DNA from: an uncultured Eubacteriales bacterium
GTDB taxonomy: Bacteria; Bacillota; Clostridia; Oscillospirales; Oscillospiraceae
Assembly (NCBI GenBank): GCA_900545925.1
Contig: URAZ01000003.1
Span: 53,681-117,680 of the forward strand
Direction of reading: 5' to 3'
Length of the DNA stretch: 64,000 nucleotides
Shown here: piece by piece, positions 33,856-43,158 of the stretch
Numbering within the stretch: the first letter of the stretch is position 1
Layout: each line of letters opens with the position of its first letter
Program-made: the position numbers and the translations under genes
The notes under the pieces: generated by a model
Told to the model about the DNA's origin: nothing
The model's input: only the letters and a program-made list of their open reading frames with translations
The model's database searches: none

Positions 33856-34878
33856 ATGAAACACATACGCATTCTGATATTATGTATAGCATTCGCTCTT
33901 CTGACCGGCTGCGCGCCCGCCGCACAGGATACAGCCGCCTACGCGCCGGATGAATCGGAGCGTCTCGTTCTGTACACCTCGCACAAAAAAGAGGTCTGGT
34001 GGCCGATCGTCAAGGAATTTGAATCGCGCACCGGAATCTGGGTCGAGGTCGTACAGGGTGGCACAAACGAACTGCTTGAGCAGCTGCAAAAGGAGCAGGA
34101 CGCACCACGGGCCGACGTGATGTTCGGCGGCGGCGTCGAGAGTCTCGAAGCCTGCCGGGCGTTGTTTGAGCCCTACGTCTGCCGCGGCGCGGAGCAGATT
34201 TTGCCGCAGTACCGTGCGCAGGACAACAGCTGGACGCCGTTTTCCTCGCTTCCGGTCGTGCTGGTCTACAATCCGAAGCTGCTGTCCTCCGGACAGCTCA
34301 GCTGCTGGGCCGATCTTCTCGACCCTGCGCTGCGCGGGCAGATCGCCTTTGCCGATCCATCCGTCTCCGGCTCGAGCTATACCGCGCTCGTGACGATGCT
34401 CTGCGCGCTGGGCGGCGACGCGGATGAGGTGCTGCAAACATTTGCGGAAAACCTGGACGGAAAGCTCCTGTCCGGTTCAGGTGCGATCATTTCCGCCGTT
34501 GCAAACGGCGAAGCGCTCGTCGGCATCACGCTGGAGGAGACCGCGCGCAAGCGCATTGCTGCTGGGGACGGGATCGCCATGGTCTACCCCGCAGACGGCA
34601 CAAGCTGCGTACCGGACGGCTGCGCCGCGCTGAAGGGCGCGCCGCACCCCGACAACGCAAAGCTGTTTCTCGATTTTGCCGTCAGCTACGACGTGCAGCA
34701 GCTGCTGCAGTCTGATTTTTACCGCCGCCCGGTGCGCAGCGACGTGAGTCCTGCCAGCAAACTGCCGGAACTATCCGCCATTCGTCAGGTCGCGTATGAC
34801 GTAAGCTGGGCAAGCGAGCACCGCGAAGCAATTCTGATGAGTTGGGCCTTTTATCTCGGGACGGAGGCAGAACAATGA
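33856..34878 (+). CDS. Periplasmic-type binding lipoprotein of a sensor operon
   Basis: A 340-residue ferric-type (family 1) solute-binding lipoprotein: signal MKHIRILILCIAFALLTGC, then RLVLYTSHKKEVWWPIVKEFESRTGIWVEVVQGGTNELLEQL, ADVMFGGGVESL, PVVLVYNPKLLS and YPADGTSCVPDGCAAL. The start 33856 places the lipobox correctly. Its stop overlaps the histidine kinase start (ATGA). Three-gene sets of binding protein, YesM-like kinase and AraC-type regulator sense a ligand and switch on a cognate importer; here the importer is divergent at 28475-33623. Confidence 0.87.
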   Translation: MKHIRILILCIAFALLTGCAPAAQDTAAYAPDESERLVLYTSHKKEVWWPIVKEFESRTGIWVEVVQGGTNELLEQLQKEQDAPRADVMFGGGVESLEACRALFEPYVCRGAEQILPQYRAQDNSWTPFSSLPVVLVYNPKLLSSGQLSCWADLLDPALRGQIAFADPSVSGSSYTALVTMLCALGGDADEVLQTFAENLDGKLLSGSGAIISAVANGEALVGITLEETARKRIAAGDGIAMVYPADGTSCVPDGCAALKGAPHPDNAKLFLDFAVSYDVQQLLQSDFYRRPVRSDVSPASKLPELSAIRQVAYDVSWASEHREAILMSWAFYLGTEAEQ

Positions 34879-36587
34879 AGCGGCTTCACTTTTCCTCCTT
34901 CCGTCAGCGGCTGAACGCGGCGTTTCTGGCCGTGTCTCTGGTGCCGATGCTGTTGTGCTCCGGTCTGCTGCTGCAGATTTTCCGCCTGCGCATGACGTCG
35001 AACGCCCAGCAGACGGCCCAACAGCAGCTGTCCGCCTCCTGCGAGGCGCTTGATACGCTGCACAGCGGCTTTTTGCAGACAGCCGCATCCCTGCAGCACA
35101 ATCCACTCGTTGCACAGGCGCTGTTTGACGCAGAAGCGGAGGACACGGCGGTCTACAGCCAGCTGTTCGACGCTACAGAGTCCGTGCGCAGCTTTGCACG
35201 CTTTGACCTTTACGATATCAGCGGCCGCTGGCGCTATTCGACACAGACAGCGCCCGAAATCCGGTCGCTGCCGACCAACTGGGGCCTTTTATACGAGGCG
35301 GCCTGCGCCGGAACCGGTGTTCTGGTGTGCAGCGCGGCAGAAGATCCGGCCGACACAGACGAGCCGCTTCTGCACGCTGCGATGCTCCTGACCGACCGCT
35401 ACGGCGCGCCGGTCGGATATCTCACCATCGGCATGCTGGAAACGCAGCTGCAGACACTGCTCGGCGGCACAGCTGGTGCGCAGAACGAACTTCTTCTGCT
35501 CGACGCGCGCTGGCGTCCGGTCTACTGTACGCAGCCGGCACAGACCCAGAGCCTCGCCGACGCGCTGCGCGGGCAGCTTTTGTCCGGCAAGGTGCTCACC
35601 GGTCTGTCTGCCGACGTTTCCTATACCGTGCGGCAGCATACCGAAACCGGTCTGTATCTCGTCCTGCAGCAGCCGCAGCCGCTCAGCGCCGGAACACTCC
35701 GGCTTTTGTACTCGGTGAGCGTGCTGTGCGCGCTGGCCTGCATCATTTTAAGCGTCGTACTCAGCCTGCAGCTAAGCCGGCAGGTCTTCCAACCGATCGG
35801 CAGACTGCATCACGCCATCCGGCAGGTCGGGAAAAATAATCTGGACGTGCAGGTTCCCGTTCCCGCCGGCCGGCATGACGAATTGGGCGAATTGGCACAG
35901 CAGTTCAACACCATGGTCGTCGCCCTCCGGCACAACCAGCAGGCACTGTTGGAAAACCAGCGCGCACTTAACCGCGCGCAGATCCGCATGCTGCAGGCGC
36001 AGCTAAACCCGCATTTTCTGTGCAACACGCTCGACACCATGAAGTGGATCAGCAAAATCAATCAAGTGCCGCAGGTGGCGCTGATGTCAACGAATCTTGC
36101 CGATATCCTTCGCTTCTGCATCACGCCGGACGAATTTGTCCCCCTGCGGCGGGAGTTGGAGATTTTGAGCCGGTACGTCGAGATTCAGCGCATCCGCCTG
36201 TCGGAAAGCTTCTCATACACGGAAGCCGTGCCGGAGGCGCTTCTTTCGTGCATGGTTCCGAAAATGCTCCTGCAGCCGCTGGCAGAGAATGCCATTCTGC
36301 ACGGCCTTTCCGGTGTAGAACACGGTGAACTCTCCGTCACGGCCGTGCTTGCGGAGCAGGACGTGCTCGAGATCCGCGTCCGGGACAACGGCTGCGGCTT
36401 CCCGCCGGACCTTCTGGGGCCTTACAAACCGCCGGAAACGCAGACGGGACATCTGGGACTATTAAATGTAGACACGATCCTGCGCAAGCATTACGGCGAC
36501 GCGTTCGGTCTGCGTCTTGAAAATCCGGAGGGCGGCGGCGCCTGTATTCTTGCGCGCCTGCCCGCGAAGGGAGGGCCCGGCGTATGA
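34875..36587 (+). CDS. YesM/LytS-type sensor histidine kinase
   Basis: A 570-residue membrane kinase. It has a first transmembrane helix near 15-37 (AAFLAVSLVPMLLCSGLLLQI), an extracellular sensor of about 240 residues, and a second helix (LLYSVSVLCALACIILSVVLSL). Then come a HAMP-like region (LGELAQQFNTMVVAL), the histidine motif RIRMLQAQLNPHFLCNTLD and an ATPase domain (LLQPLAENAILHGL, VRDNGCGFP, GHLGLLNV). GGAGG precedes ATG 34875. It probably receives the signal from the binding lipoprotein and passes phosphate to the next gene's product. Confidence 0.9.
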   Translation: MKRLHFSSFRQRLNAAFLAVSLVPMLLCSGLLLQIFRLRMTSNAQQTAQQQLSASCEALDTLHSGFLQTAASLQHNPLVAQALFDAEAEDTAVYSQLFDATESVRSFARFDLYDISGRWRYSTQTAPEIRSLPTNWGLLYEAACAGTGVLVCSAAEDPADTDEPLLHAAMLLTDRYGAPVGYLTIGMLETQLQTLLGGTAGAQNELLLLDARWRPVYCTQPAQTQSLADALRGQLLSGKVLTGLSADVSYTVRQHTETGLYLVLQQPQPLSAGTLRLLYSVSVLCALACIILSVVLSLQLSRQVFQPIGRLHHAIRQVGKNNLDVQVPVPAGRHDELGELAQQFNTMVVALRHNQQALLENQRALNRAQIRMLQAQLNPHFLCNTLDTMKWISKINQVPQVALMSTNLADILRFCITPDEFVPLRRELEILSRYVEIQRIRLSESFSYTEAVPEALLSCMVPKMLLQPLAENAILHGLSGVEHGELSVTAVLAEQDVLEIRVRDNGCGFPPDLLGPYKPPETQTGHLGLLNVDTILRKHYGDAFGLRLENPEGGGACILARLPAKGGPGV

Positions 36588-37330
36588 TGCGGGTAATGGT
36601 TGTAGAGGATGAGGAAATGATCCGCAAGGGTATCGTCATGGCAGTAGACTGGGCGGCGCTGGACTGCATCGTGGTCGGCGAAGCCGCCAACGGCGAACAG
36701 GCCCTTGCCGTCGCGGAGGACTGCCAGCCGACGCTTATCATCACGGATCTCAAAATGCCGAAGATGGACGGGCTGGAGATGGTGCGGCGGCTGCGCGAAG
36801 CAGGCAGCCGCGCGTATGTCATCATTCTGACCGCCTACGATTCGTTCGCCTACGCGCAGACGGCCATCCGTCTGGGCGCGGTGGACTTTCTGCTGAAGCC
36901 TTTTCATGACGGCGATCTGGAAAACGCCGTTCTGGCGCTGCAAAAGCGCATTGCCACACAAACCGCACCGCAGCCAGAGCCGCTTCCCGGCGTGAAGCCC
37001 GGCCCCAAGAACCGCTATGTGCGCGAGGCAATGGTGTACCTTGAGCAAAACTGCGGCAGCGGCGAACTGTCCGTCGGGCAGGCGGCAGCGCAGCTGGGCC
37101 TCAGCGAAGGGCACCTGAGCCACCTGTTCAAAAAGGAAACGGATATGACGCTCGGCGCGTATCTTACGCGCTGCCGCATCCAGAAGGCTATGGCGTTGCT
37201 GCGCGAGGGAAAGCTGAAAGTCTACGAGGTTGCGGATGCCTGCGGCTACCGCGATATTGCATATTTTTCCGGCACCTTCAAAAAAATCACCGGCAAAAGC
37301 CCTTCTGACTATCAGGACGCGCGCGGATAG
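36584..37330 (+). CDS. AraC-type response regulator
   Basis: A 248-residue YesN-like regulator. The receiver domain has VVEDEEM, the phospho-acceptor in LIITDLKMPKMDG, ILTAYDSFAYA and LLKPF. The AraC DNA-binding domain has LSVGQAAAQLGLSEGHLSHLFKKETDMTLGAYLTRCRIQKAMALL and VADACGYRDIAYFSGTFKKITGKSPSDY. ATG 36584 overlaps the kinase stop (ATGA). Likely targets are the TCTGCGAT repeats at 33731-33758 in front of the divergent importer. Confidence 0.92.
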   Translation: MMRVMVVEDEEMIRKGIVMAVDWAALDCIVVGEAANGEQALAVAEDCQPTLIITDLKMPKMDGLEMVRRLREAGSRAYVIILTAYDSFAYAQTAIRLGAVDFLLKPFHDGDLENAVLALQKRIATQTAPQPEPLPGVKPGPKNRYVREAMVYLEQNCGSGELSVGQAAAQLGLSEGHLSHLFKKETDMTLGAYLTRCRIQKAMALLREGKLKVYEVADACGYRDIAYFSGTFKKITGKSPSDYQDARG

Positions 37331-37331
37331 C

Positions 37332-37360
37332 TTGACAAATCCCGCGTCTGCAGGTAGAAT
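37332..37360 (+). promoter_or_regulatory. Promoter of iron/B12-type importer operon
   Basis: TTGACA (37332-37337), 17-base spacer, TAGAAT (37355-37360). The leader contains a 6-bp hairpin (TGCGGA/TCCGCA, 37374-37390) but no recognised riboswitch or Fur box. Confidence 0.75.
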
Positions 37361-37425
37361 GTAGACCCTTCCATGCGGACAGCTTCCGCAGGGGAGCGTT
37401 CTATCACAAACAAGGAGATACTATT

Positions 37426-38442
37426 ATGAAAAAGAATCAGATTCTTGCCCTGCTGCTGGCAGCGGTGATGCTGCTGGCCGTGCTGACCGGCTGCGCCGCA
37501 AAGGCAGAGCCTGCGCAGGATGAACCCGCCCAGACCGAGACGGTCCCGGAAACGGAAGAGGCCGCCCCTGCAGAGGAAGAACCGGCTCCCGCCGAGGAAC
37601 CGGAAGCAGAGGACACCGCCTCCACGGTTACCCTGACCGATATGACCGGTCGTGAGATCACGCCGGACGCGCCCGCAGAGCGCGTCGTCGCGCTGACTGC
37701 CGCTGACTGCGAAATTCTCTACGCGCTGGGCGCGGGCGATCTGCTGGTCGGCCGCGGCGAATACTGCGACTATCCGGCGGAGGTTCTGGATGTTCCGTCT
37801 GTTCAGTCCGGCTATGAGACGAATATTGAGCAGATCATCGCGCTTGAGCCGCAGGTGCTTCTCATGAGCACCATGGCCCAGACTGAAGAGCAGGTGCAGC
37901 AGCTGGAGGCTGCCGGCATCCACGTTGTCGTGAGCGATGCACAGGACATCGAGGGCACCTATACCGCCATTAACATGATCGGCACGCTGACCGGCAAGCA
38001 GGCCGAAGCCGCCTCCATCGTTGAGAGCATGCAGAAAACTTTTGACGAGATCAAGGCAAATGCCGGAGACGGCACGAAGACCGTTTATTTTGAGGTTTCC
38101 CCGCTGCAGTATGGTCTCTGGACAGCAGGCTCCGGCACGTTCATGGACGAGATCGCCAATATGTTGGGCCTGACCAACTGCTTTGCCGACGTGACCGGCT
38201 GGGGCGAGATCTCCGAGGAGCAGGTGCTTGAGCGCAATCCGGATTATATCGTGACCATTTCCATGTACTATGGCGAAGGCCCGACGCCGGAAGAGGAAAT
38301 TTTCTCCCGCACCGGCTGGGAGAACGTCACGGCTGTCAAAGACGGCAAGATTCTGAACCTGCAGAACAACGAACTGTCCCGTCCGGGCCCGCGTCTTGCT
38401 GATGGCGCGAAGGCCATGTATGACTTTGTCTACGGCGAATAA
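37426..38442 (+). CDS. BtuF/FecB-type substrate-binding lipoprotein
   Basis: A 338-residue protein with a lipoprotein signal (MKKNQILALLLAAVMLLAVLTGC), a long Glu/Pro/Ala tether (about 24-64) and the helical-backbone binding-protein fold: VTLTDMTGREITPDAPAERVVALTAADCEILYALGAGDLLVG, IEQIIALEPQVLLMST, TLTGKQAEAASIVESM, NPDYIVTISM. Relatives bind ferric siderophores, haem or cobalamin; which one is not clear. AAGGAG precedes ATG 37426. First gene of a complete importer. Confidence 0.9.
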   Translation: MKKNQILALLLAAVMLLAVLTGCAAKAEPAQDEPAQTETVPETEEAAPAEEEPAPAEEPEAEDTASTVTLTDMTGREITPDAPAERVVALTAADCEILYALGAGDLLVGRGEYCDYPAEVLDVPSVQSGYETNIEQIIALEPQVLLMSTMAQTEEQVQQLEAAGIHVVVSDAQDIEGTYTAINMIGTLTGKQAEAASIVESMQKTFDEIKANAGDGTKTVYFEVSPLQYGLWTAGSGTFMDEIANMLGLTNCFADVTGWGEISEEQVLERNPDYIVTISMYYGEGPTPEEEIFSRTGWENVTAVKDGKILNLQNNELSRPGPRLADGAKAMYDFVYGE

Positions 38443-38469
38443 GTTAGACTCACAAACAGGAGGCACAGC

Positions 38470-39498
38470 ATGCGCCGGTATCACGAAACGTTCAGACTCT
38501 GGGAATACCTGCTCTTTACGCTCGTGACACTGGCCGTGCTGTGCCTCTGCGTCTGTGTAGGAAGCGTCCGCATTCCCCTCTCGGATACACTTTCCTATTT
38601 TGCGGCAAAACTCACGGGCGATGCGTTGCCCGCAGGCCTCGTTTCTTCCATCCTGCCCATCCGCCTGCCGCGCGTTTTATGCGTGGCGCTGACGGGAACG
38701 GCTTTGTCTCTGGCCGGTGCGGCGATGCAGGGACTTCTCAAGAATCCGCTGGCCGACGGCTCGACGCTCGGTGTCTCATCCGGCGCGTCGCTCGGTGCGG
38801 TCATCGCCATTGCTTTCGGCGTGACGCTGCCGAGTCTGCCCTTTGCAGGGACAATGGGCACGGCGATCATCTTTGCATTCGCCTCGCTCCTTGTCATTCT
38901 CGGCCTTTCCTATAAGCTTGACCGTTCACTCTCAACGAACACGATCATCCTGATCGGCGTGATCTTCTCCATGTTCGTCTCCAGCATTATGAGCGTCATT
39001 ATCACGTTTGCCGCCGATAAGGTGCAGCGCATCACGTTCTGGACAATGGGCTCCCTGCGCGGCAGCACCTATCAGAATGCCGCTGTTCTGGCGCTCGCGC
39101 TTTTGTTCTGCGGCACGGTCATCCTGCTGCATGCACAGATTCTGAACGCCTTTGCCGTCGGCGAGGACAACGCCCGGCAGATCGGCGTAGATGTGAAGCG
39201 GGCCAAGCTTATGCTGCTCATCATGGTTTCGGTCCTCATCGGCGTGTGCGTGTCCGTCGGGGGAACGATCGGCTTTGTCGGCCTTGTCACGCCGCACATG
39301 GCGCGCATGCTGGTTGGCCCGAACCACAAGCGGCTGCTCCCGGCGTCGATGTTCGGCGGAGCCGTCTTTCTGATGCTGGCCGATCTTATCGCGCGCATCC
39401 TGCTGAATCCGCTGGAACTGCCCATCGGCGTCGTTACAAGCTTCGTGGGCGCGATTGTATTCGTTGTCATCTTCTATCAGTCGAGAAAGGAGCATTGA
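38470..39498 (+). CDS. FecCD-family importer permease
   Basis: A 342-residue permease with about ten transmembrane helices. Typical FecCD/BtuC motifs are RLPRVLCVALTGTALSLAGAAMQGLLKNPLADGSTLGVSSGASLGAV, TFWTMGSLRG, IGVDVKRAKLM and GTIGFVGLVTPHMARMLVGPNHKRLLPAS. AGGAGG precedes ATG 38470, 27 bases after the binding protein stop. It carries a metal chelate or corrinoid across the membrane. Confidence 0.93.
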   Translation: MRRYHETFRLWEYLLFTLVTLAVLCLCVCVGSVRIPLSDTLSYFAAKLTGDALPAGLVSSILPIRLPRVLCVALTGTALSLAGAAMQGLLKNPLADGSTLGVSSGASLGAVIAIAFGVTLPSLPFAGTMGTAIIFAFASLLVILGLSYKLDRSLSTNTIILIGVIFSMFVSSIMSVIITFAADKVQRITFWTMGSLRGSTYQNAAVLALALLFCGTVILLHAQILNAFAVGEDNARQIGVDVKRAKLMLLIMVSVLIGVCVSVGGTIGFVGLVTPHMARMLVGPNHKRLLPASMFGGAVFLMLADLIARILLNPLELPIGVVTSFVGAIVFVVIFYQSRKEH

Positions 39499-39499
39499 C

Positions 39500-40267
39500 A
39501 TGCCGATGCTGGAGACCAACCGCCTTTCCGTGCGGTATGGAACCAAAACGATCGTCGATTCGCTCTCCTTCTCCGTTTCTGAGGGACAGTGGCTCATGAT
39601 CGTCGGCCCGAACGGGGCCGGAAAATCCACTGCGCTCTCCGCCATTACGCAGGGCGCACCATATACCGGCAGCGTCCTGTTTGAAGGACAGGATGTAAAA
39701 AAAATGAAGTCCGCACTCCGCGCACAGGCCATCGGCGTCTTGTCGCAGAACCACTTCGTCGGCTACGGCTTTACCGTCGAGGAAGTCGTGCGGCTTGGCC
39801 GTTTTGCCTATTCCGGCGGCCTGCTCGGCCGCAGCCAGACCGAAGACGCGAAGCATGTCGAGCACGCACTAACCCTGACCGGCATGCAGGACAAACGCCA
39901 GCAGTCGGTTCTTACGCTCTCCGGCGGCGAACTGCAGCGCACGTTTCTCGCACAGGTTCTGGCGCAGGATCCGAAGCTGCTGCTGCTCGACGAACCGACG
40001 AACCATCTCGATCTCATCTACCAGAAGCAAATCTTCGCCCTGATTGGCAAGTGGCTGCAAACGCCGGGCCGCGCGGTTGTGAGCGTGGTGCATGATCTGT
40101 CGCTCGCCCGGGCTTTCGGCACGGACGCCCTCCTGATGGACCATGGCCGTCGAATTGCCCTTGGGCAGGCGAAAGAGGTTCTGTCGCCTGCAAACCTTGA
40201 CCAGATCTATGGCATGGACGTCGCCGCCTGGATGCGCAGCCTGTACAGCCAGTGGATTGCGCCGTAA
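39500..40267 (+). CDS. FepC/BtuD-type importer ATPase
   Basis: A 255-residue ATPase: Walker A GPNGAGKST, Q-loop GVLSQNHF, signature LSGGELQR, Walker B LLLLDEPTNHLDL and H-loop VVHDLSLA. The chosen ATG at 39500 lies one base after the permease stop and nine bases after AAAGGAG; ATG 39506 is possible. It completes the importer operon and is followed by a terminator. Confidence 0.92.
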   Translation: MPMLETNRLSVRYGTKTIVDSLSFSVSEGQWLMIVGPNGAGKSTALSAITQGAPYTGSVLFEGQDVKKMKSALRAQAIGVLSQNHFVGYGFTVEEVVRLGRFAYSGGLLGRSQTEDAKHVEHALTLTGMQDKRQQSVLTLSGGELQRTFLAQVLAQDPKLLLLDEPTNHLDLIYQKQIFALIGKWLQTPGRAVVSVVHDLSLARAFGTDALLMDHGRRIALGQAKEVLSPANLDQIYGMDVAAWMRSLYSQWIAP

Positions 40268-40285
40268 TTCCCCGCGCAAGCAGCA

Positions 40286-40319
40286 AAAACCCGTCTTCCC
40301 TGTTGGGAAGGCGGGTTTT
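40286..40319 (+). terminator. Bidirectional terminator between importer and pnp
   Basis: AAAACCCG-t-CTTCCC pairs with GGGAAG-g-CGGGTTTT around a TGTT loop. It serves the importer operon from the left and pnp from the right. Confidence 0.88.
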
Positions 40320-40329
40320 ATATTTGGAA

Positions 40330-42465
40330 TTACTTCTTATCTGCTGCAGCGGCGAGTTCCTTGAGCGCGTCCTTGCGGGAGAGGTTGACGCGGCCCTTCT
40401 CGTCGATCTCAGTAACCTTGACCCAGGTCATGTCGCCGATGTTGAGCACGTCCTCAACCTTCTCGACACGGCGGTTTTCCAGCTTGGAGATGTGGATCAT
40501 GCCGTCCTTGCCAGGAGCGAGTTCAACGAACGCACCGATGGGCAGGATGCGGACGACCTTGCCGTAGTACAGCTTGCCGACCTCGGGCACGAAGCAGATA
40601 TCGTCGATCATCTTCTTTGCCGCGTCGCAGGAGGCAGCATCGGGAGAGGCAATATGGATGGTGCCGTCGTCGTCAATATCGACCTGCGCGCCGGATTCAG
40701 CGACGATCTTCTGGATCATGGAGCCGCCCTTGCCAATGACCTCGCGGATCTTATCCACGTCGATCTTCATAGTGAGCATCTTGGGTGCGAATTCGGAGAC
40801 ATGGTCGCGCGGTTTGGCGATGCAGGGGATCATGATCTCATTCAGGATCTCCAGGCGGGCCTTGCGGCAGCGCTCGAGCGCGTCGGCAATGATCTCCATG
40901 GTCAGGCCGTCATTCTTGAGGTCCATCTGGATGGCGGTAACGCCCTCGGTCGTACCGGCAACCTTGAAGTCCATCTCGCCGTGGAAGTCCTCAACGCCCT
41001 GGATGTCAGTGAAGGTTCTCCATGTACCCGTCTCCTTGTCGGAGATAAGGCCGCAGGAAATACCGGCGACAGGTCGCTTGATGGGCACGCCTGCATCCAT
41101 CAGAGCCAGCGTGGAGCCGCAGATGGAAGCCTGAGACGTAGAGCCGTTGGAGGAGACAACCTCGGAGACGACGCGGATAGCATACGGGAACTCGTCAACG
41201 GACGGAATCACAGGCAGCAGGGCCTTTTCCGCCAGTGCGCCGTGGCCGATCTCGCGGCGGGAGGTGGAGCGGCTCGCACGGGCTTCGCCGGTGGACCACT
41301 GCGGCATATTATAGTGGTGGATATAGCGGCGCTCGGTCTCGTCATAGATGGTGTCGAGTTTTTGCGCAGCGGAGAGGGTGTTCAGCGTGCAGACGGACAG
41401 AACCTGCGTCTGACCACGGGTGAACAAGCCAGAACCGTGGACGCGCGGCAGAACGCCAACCTCGGCAGCCAGCGGGCGAATTTCGTCCGGCGTGCGGCCA
41501 TCGACGCGCTTGCCCTCGAGCAGCCACTTCTTGACGATCTTCTTCTGCATCTTGTACAGGCACACGTCGATCTGGACATCCCAGTCTTCTGCATACTTCT
41601 CGCCGAACTTCTCTTTGAAATCGACAACAGCCTCAGTCAAACGGGCCTCACGGACGTTCTTGTCGTCGGTGTCGAGCGCGTAGGCGATCTTGTCCAGACC
41701 GTACTCGCACAGATCGTCGAGCATTTCATGGTTGACAGCGGCCTTTTCAAACGTAAACTTCGGCTTGCCGATGGCATCAACGATGGTGTTGATGAATTCC
41801 ACGACCTTCACGTTCGTCTCATGGGCCAGCTTGATGCACTCCATGAGGATGTCTTCCTTGACCTCGTTCGCTTCCGTCTCGATCATGACGACCTTCTCGT
41901 GGGTCGAAGCAATGGTCACGAAGCACTGGCAGGCGTTGCGCTCGTCCTGCGAGGGGTTGACGATATACTTGCCGTCCAGATAGCAGACATTGGTGGTCGC
42001 AGTCGGGCCGTTCCATGGAATGTCGGAATACGCGATGACGAGAGAAGAGCCGATGGAGGCGACGATCTCAACAGGGTTATCATAGTCCTGCGCGAGAATC
42101 GTATTGGTCAGAACGACGTCATTGCGGAGTTCCTCGTCAAACAGCGGGCGCATCGGGCGGTCAATCAGGCGGGAGATGAGCACACCGCGGTCAGAGGGCT
42201 TGCCCTCGCGGCGGTTGAAGGAGCCGGGGATGCGGCCGACGGCGTACATGCGCTCTTCAACCTCAATGGTCAGCGGGAAATAGTCGATGCCGGCCTTCGG
42301 CAGCGGGGACGCAACAGCGGTGACGAGTACGACGGTATCGCCGTAGCGGCAGATCGCCTCTGCGTTGCAGAGTTCTGCAACCTTGCCCGTCTCGACCGTA
42401 AAAGTGCGGCCGCCGATCTCGGTTTCAAAAATGTGATGATTCGGATACTGCTTGTGGGTAATCAT
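40330..42465 (-). CDS. pnp: Polyribonucleotide nucleotidyltransferase (PNPase)
   Basis: A 711-residue enzyme with two RNase PH-like cores (TVETGKVAELCNAEAICRYGDTVVLVTA; PEIGHGALAEKAL-like region RREIGHGALAEKALLPV), then KH (REVIGKGGSMIQKIVAESGAQVDIDDDG) and S1 (GKVVRILPIGAFVELAPGKDGMIHIS) domains. It degrades RNA 3' to 5' by phosphorolysis in the cytosol. The start MITHKQYPNHH at 42465 follows AAGGAGG; an in-frame ATG at 42528 lies inside the leader hairpin. It lies downstream of rpsO, the widespread bacterial order. Confidence 0.97.
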   Translation of the reverse strand: MITHKQYPNHHIFETEIGGRTFTVETGKVAELCNAEAICRYGDTVVLVTAVASPLPKAGIDYFPLTIEVEERMYAVGRIPGSFNRREGKPSDRGVLISRLIDRPMRPLFDEELRNDVVLTNTILAQDYDNPVEIVASIGSSLVIAYSDIPWNGPTATTNVCYLDGKYIVNPSQDERNACQCFVTIASTHEKVVMIETEANEVKEDILMECIKLAHETNVKVVEFINTIVDAIGKPKFTFEKAAVNHEMLDDLCEYGLDKIAYALDTDDKNVREARLTEAVVDFKEKFGEKYAEDWDVQIDVCLYKMQKKIVKKWLLEGKRVDGRTPDEIRPLAAEVGVLPRVHGSGLFTRGQTQVLSVCTLNTLSAAQKLDTIYDETERRYIHHYNMPQWSTGEARASRSTSRREIGHGALAEKALLPVIPSVDEFPYAIRVVSEVVSSNGSTSQASICGSTLALMDAGVPIKRPVAGISCGLISDKETGTWRTFTDIQGVEDFHGEMDFKVAGTTEGVTAIQMDLKNDGLTMEIIADALERCRKARLEILNEIMIPCIAKPRDHVSEFAPKMLTMKIDVDKIREVIGKGGSMIQKIVAESGAQVDIDDDGTIHIASPDAASCDAAKKMIDDICFVPEVGKLYYGKVVRILPIGAFVELAPGKDGMIHISKLENRRVEKVEDVLNIGDMTWVKVTEIDEKGRVNLSRKDALKELAAAADKK

Positions 42466-42489
42466 GAAAGAACCTCCTTCGTTTTTCGC

Positions 42490-42567
42490 GCGCGTGGGAG
42501 GTTTAGCACTTGAAACTGGCGTCTGCAATCAAACGCTACTTTCAACTGCTAAATGGAACCCACGCGC
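42490..42567 (-). promoter_or_regulatory. Long leader hairpin of pnp
   Basis: Paired segments in order from the base: 42490-42498 with 42559-42567 (9 bp), 42502-42508 with 42547-42553 (7 bp), 42510-42515 with 42540-42545 (6 bp), and an inner stem near 42517-42522 with 42533-42538. A -10-like TATACT/TATTAT lies at 42576-42568, so the transcript would begin at or just inside the hairpin base. This recalls RNase III-dependent PNPase autoregulation in E. coli, but homology is not claimed. Confidence 0.7.
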
Positions 42568-42590
42568 AGTATAATAGTAGTTGGATTTAT

Positions 42591-42620
42591 AAAAAAGGGC
42601 GGTCGCCCGACCGCCCTTTT
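42591..42620 (-). terminator. rpsO terminator
   Basis: A 12-bp stem AAAAGGGCGGTC / GACCGCCCTTTT with loop GCCC, followed leftwards by TTTTTT. It lies just after the rpsO stop at 42629 and before the pnp promoter. Confidence 0.9.
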
Positions 42621-42628
42621 CCTATGAC

Positions 42629-42895
42629 TTACTTACGCAGGCCGAGCTTTGCAACGATTGCACGATAGCGGTTGATATCCTTCTTGGCGAGGTAGTCGAG
42701 AAGGCTTCTGCGCTTGCCGACCATCATCAGAAGGCCGCGGCGGGAATGGTTGTCCTGCTTGTGCTCACGCAGATGCTCGGTCAGGGTGTTGATCCGGGCA
42801 GTGAGGACAGCGATCTGAACCTCGGGAGAACCGGTATCACCGGCATGGGTCGCGTACTGCTCGATAATGGCAGTTTTTTCTTCTTTGCGCATCAT
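42629..42895 (-). CDS. rpsO: 30S ribosomal protein S15
   Basis: An 88-residue S15: MMRKEEKTAIIEQYATHAGDTGSPEVQIAVLTARINTLTEHLREHKQDNHSRRGLLMMVGKRRSLLDYLAKKDINRY. The GDTGSPEVQ and HKxDxHSRRGL motifs contact 16S rRNA. AAAGGTGG precedes the ATG at 42895; an adjacent ATG at 42892 is also possible. It assembles into the small-subunit platform and precedes pnp. Confidence 0.97.
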   Translation of the reverse strand: MMRKEEKTAIIEQYATHAGDTGSPEVQIAVLTARINTLTEHLREHKQDNHSRRGLLMMVGKRRSLLDYLAKKDINRYRAIVAKLGLRK

Positions 42896-42996
42896 AGTTG
42901 TGTTTCCACCTTTCAAAATATTCCCGGAGTCCAAGTATCGGGCAGGCAGAAGACCCGCGTCAAAGCGGGCGGTGTCCCGAAACTGGGAAACGGGTC

Positions 42997-43048
42997 GCAG
43001 CGCATGGCGCTGCTTGTTAAGAATATCATACAGGCGCAGAAAAGTAAA
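42997..43048 (-). promoter_or_regulatory. rpsO promoter and first leader hairpin
   Basis: Leftward TTTACT (43048-43043), 17-base spacer, and TATTCT (43025-43020) with an extended-10 TG. The ~120-base leader begins with a 7-bp hairpin (GCAGCGC/GCGCTGC, 42997-43013). S15 often represses its own mRNA through such leaders. Confidence 0.6.
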
Positions 43049-43158
43049 GCAGAAAATGCCTGTATTTTCTGAAATTTTTCGGCTTCCGCCACCGGACAGA
43101 ATTCGACAGAACGGCATAGAATGGCGTGGGACCATCATTCCCGAAAGGAGGGAAGTTT

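Noticed and set aside
40252..42513. A 753-codon plus-strand frame opposite pnp
   Set aside because: Antisense shadow of a highly conserved gene; its translation has no recognisable domain.
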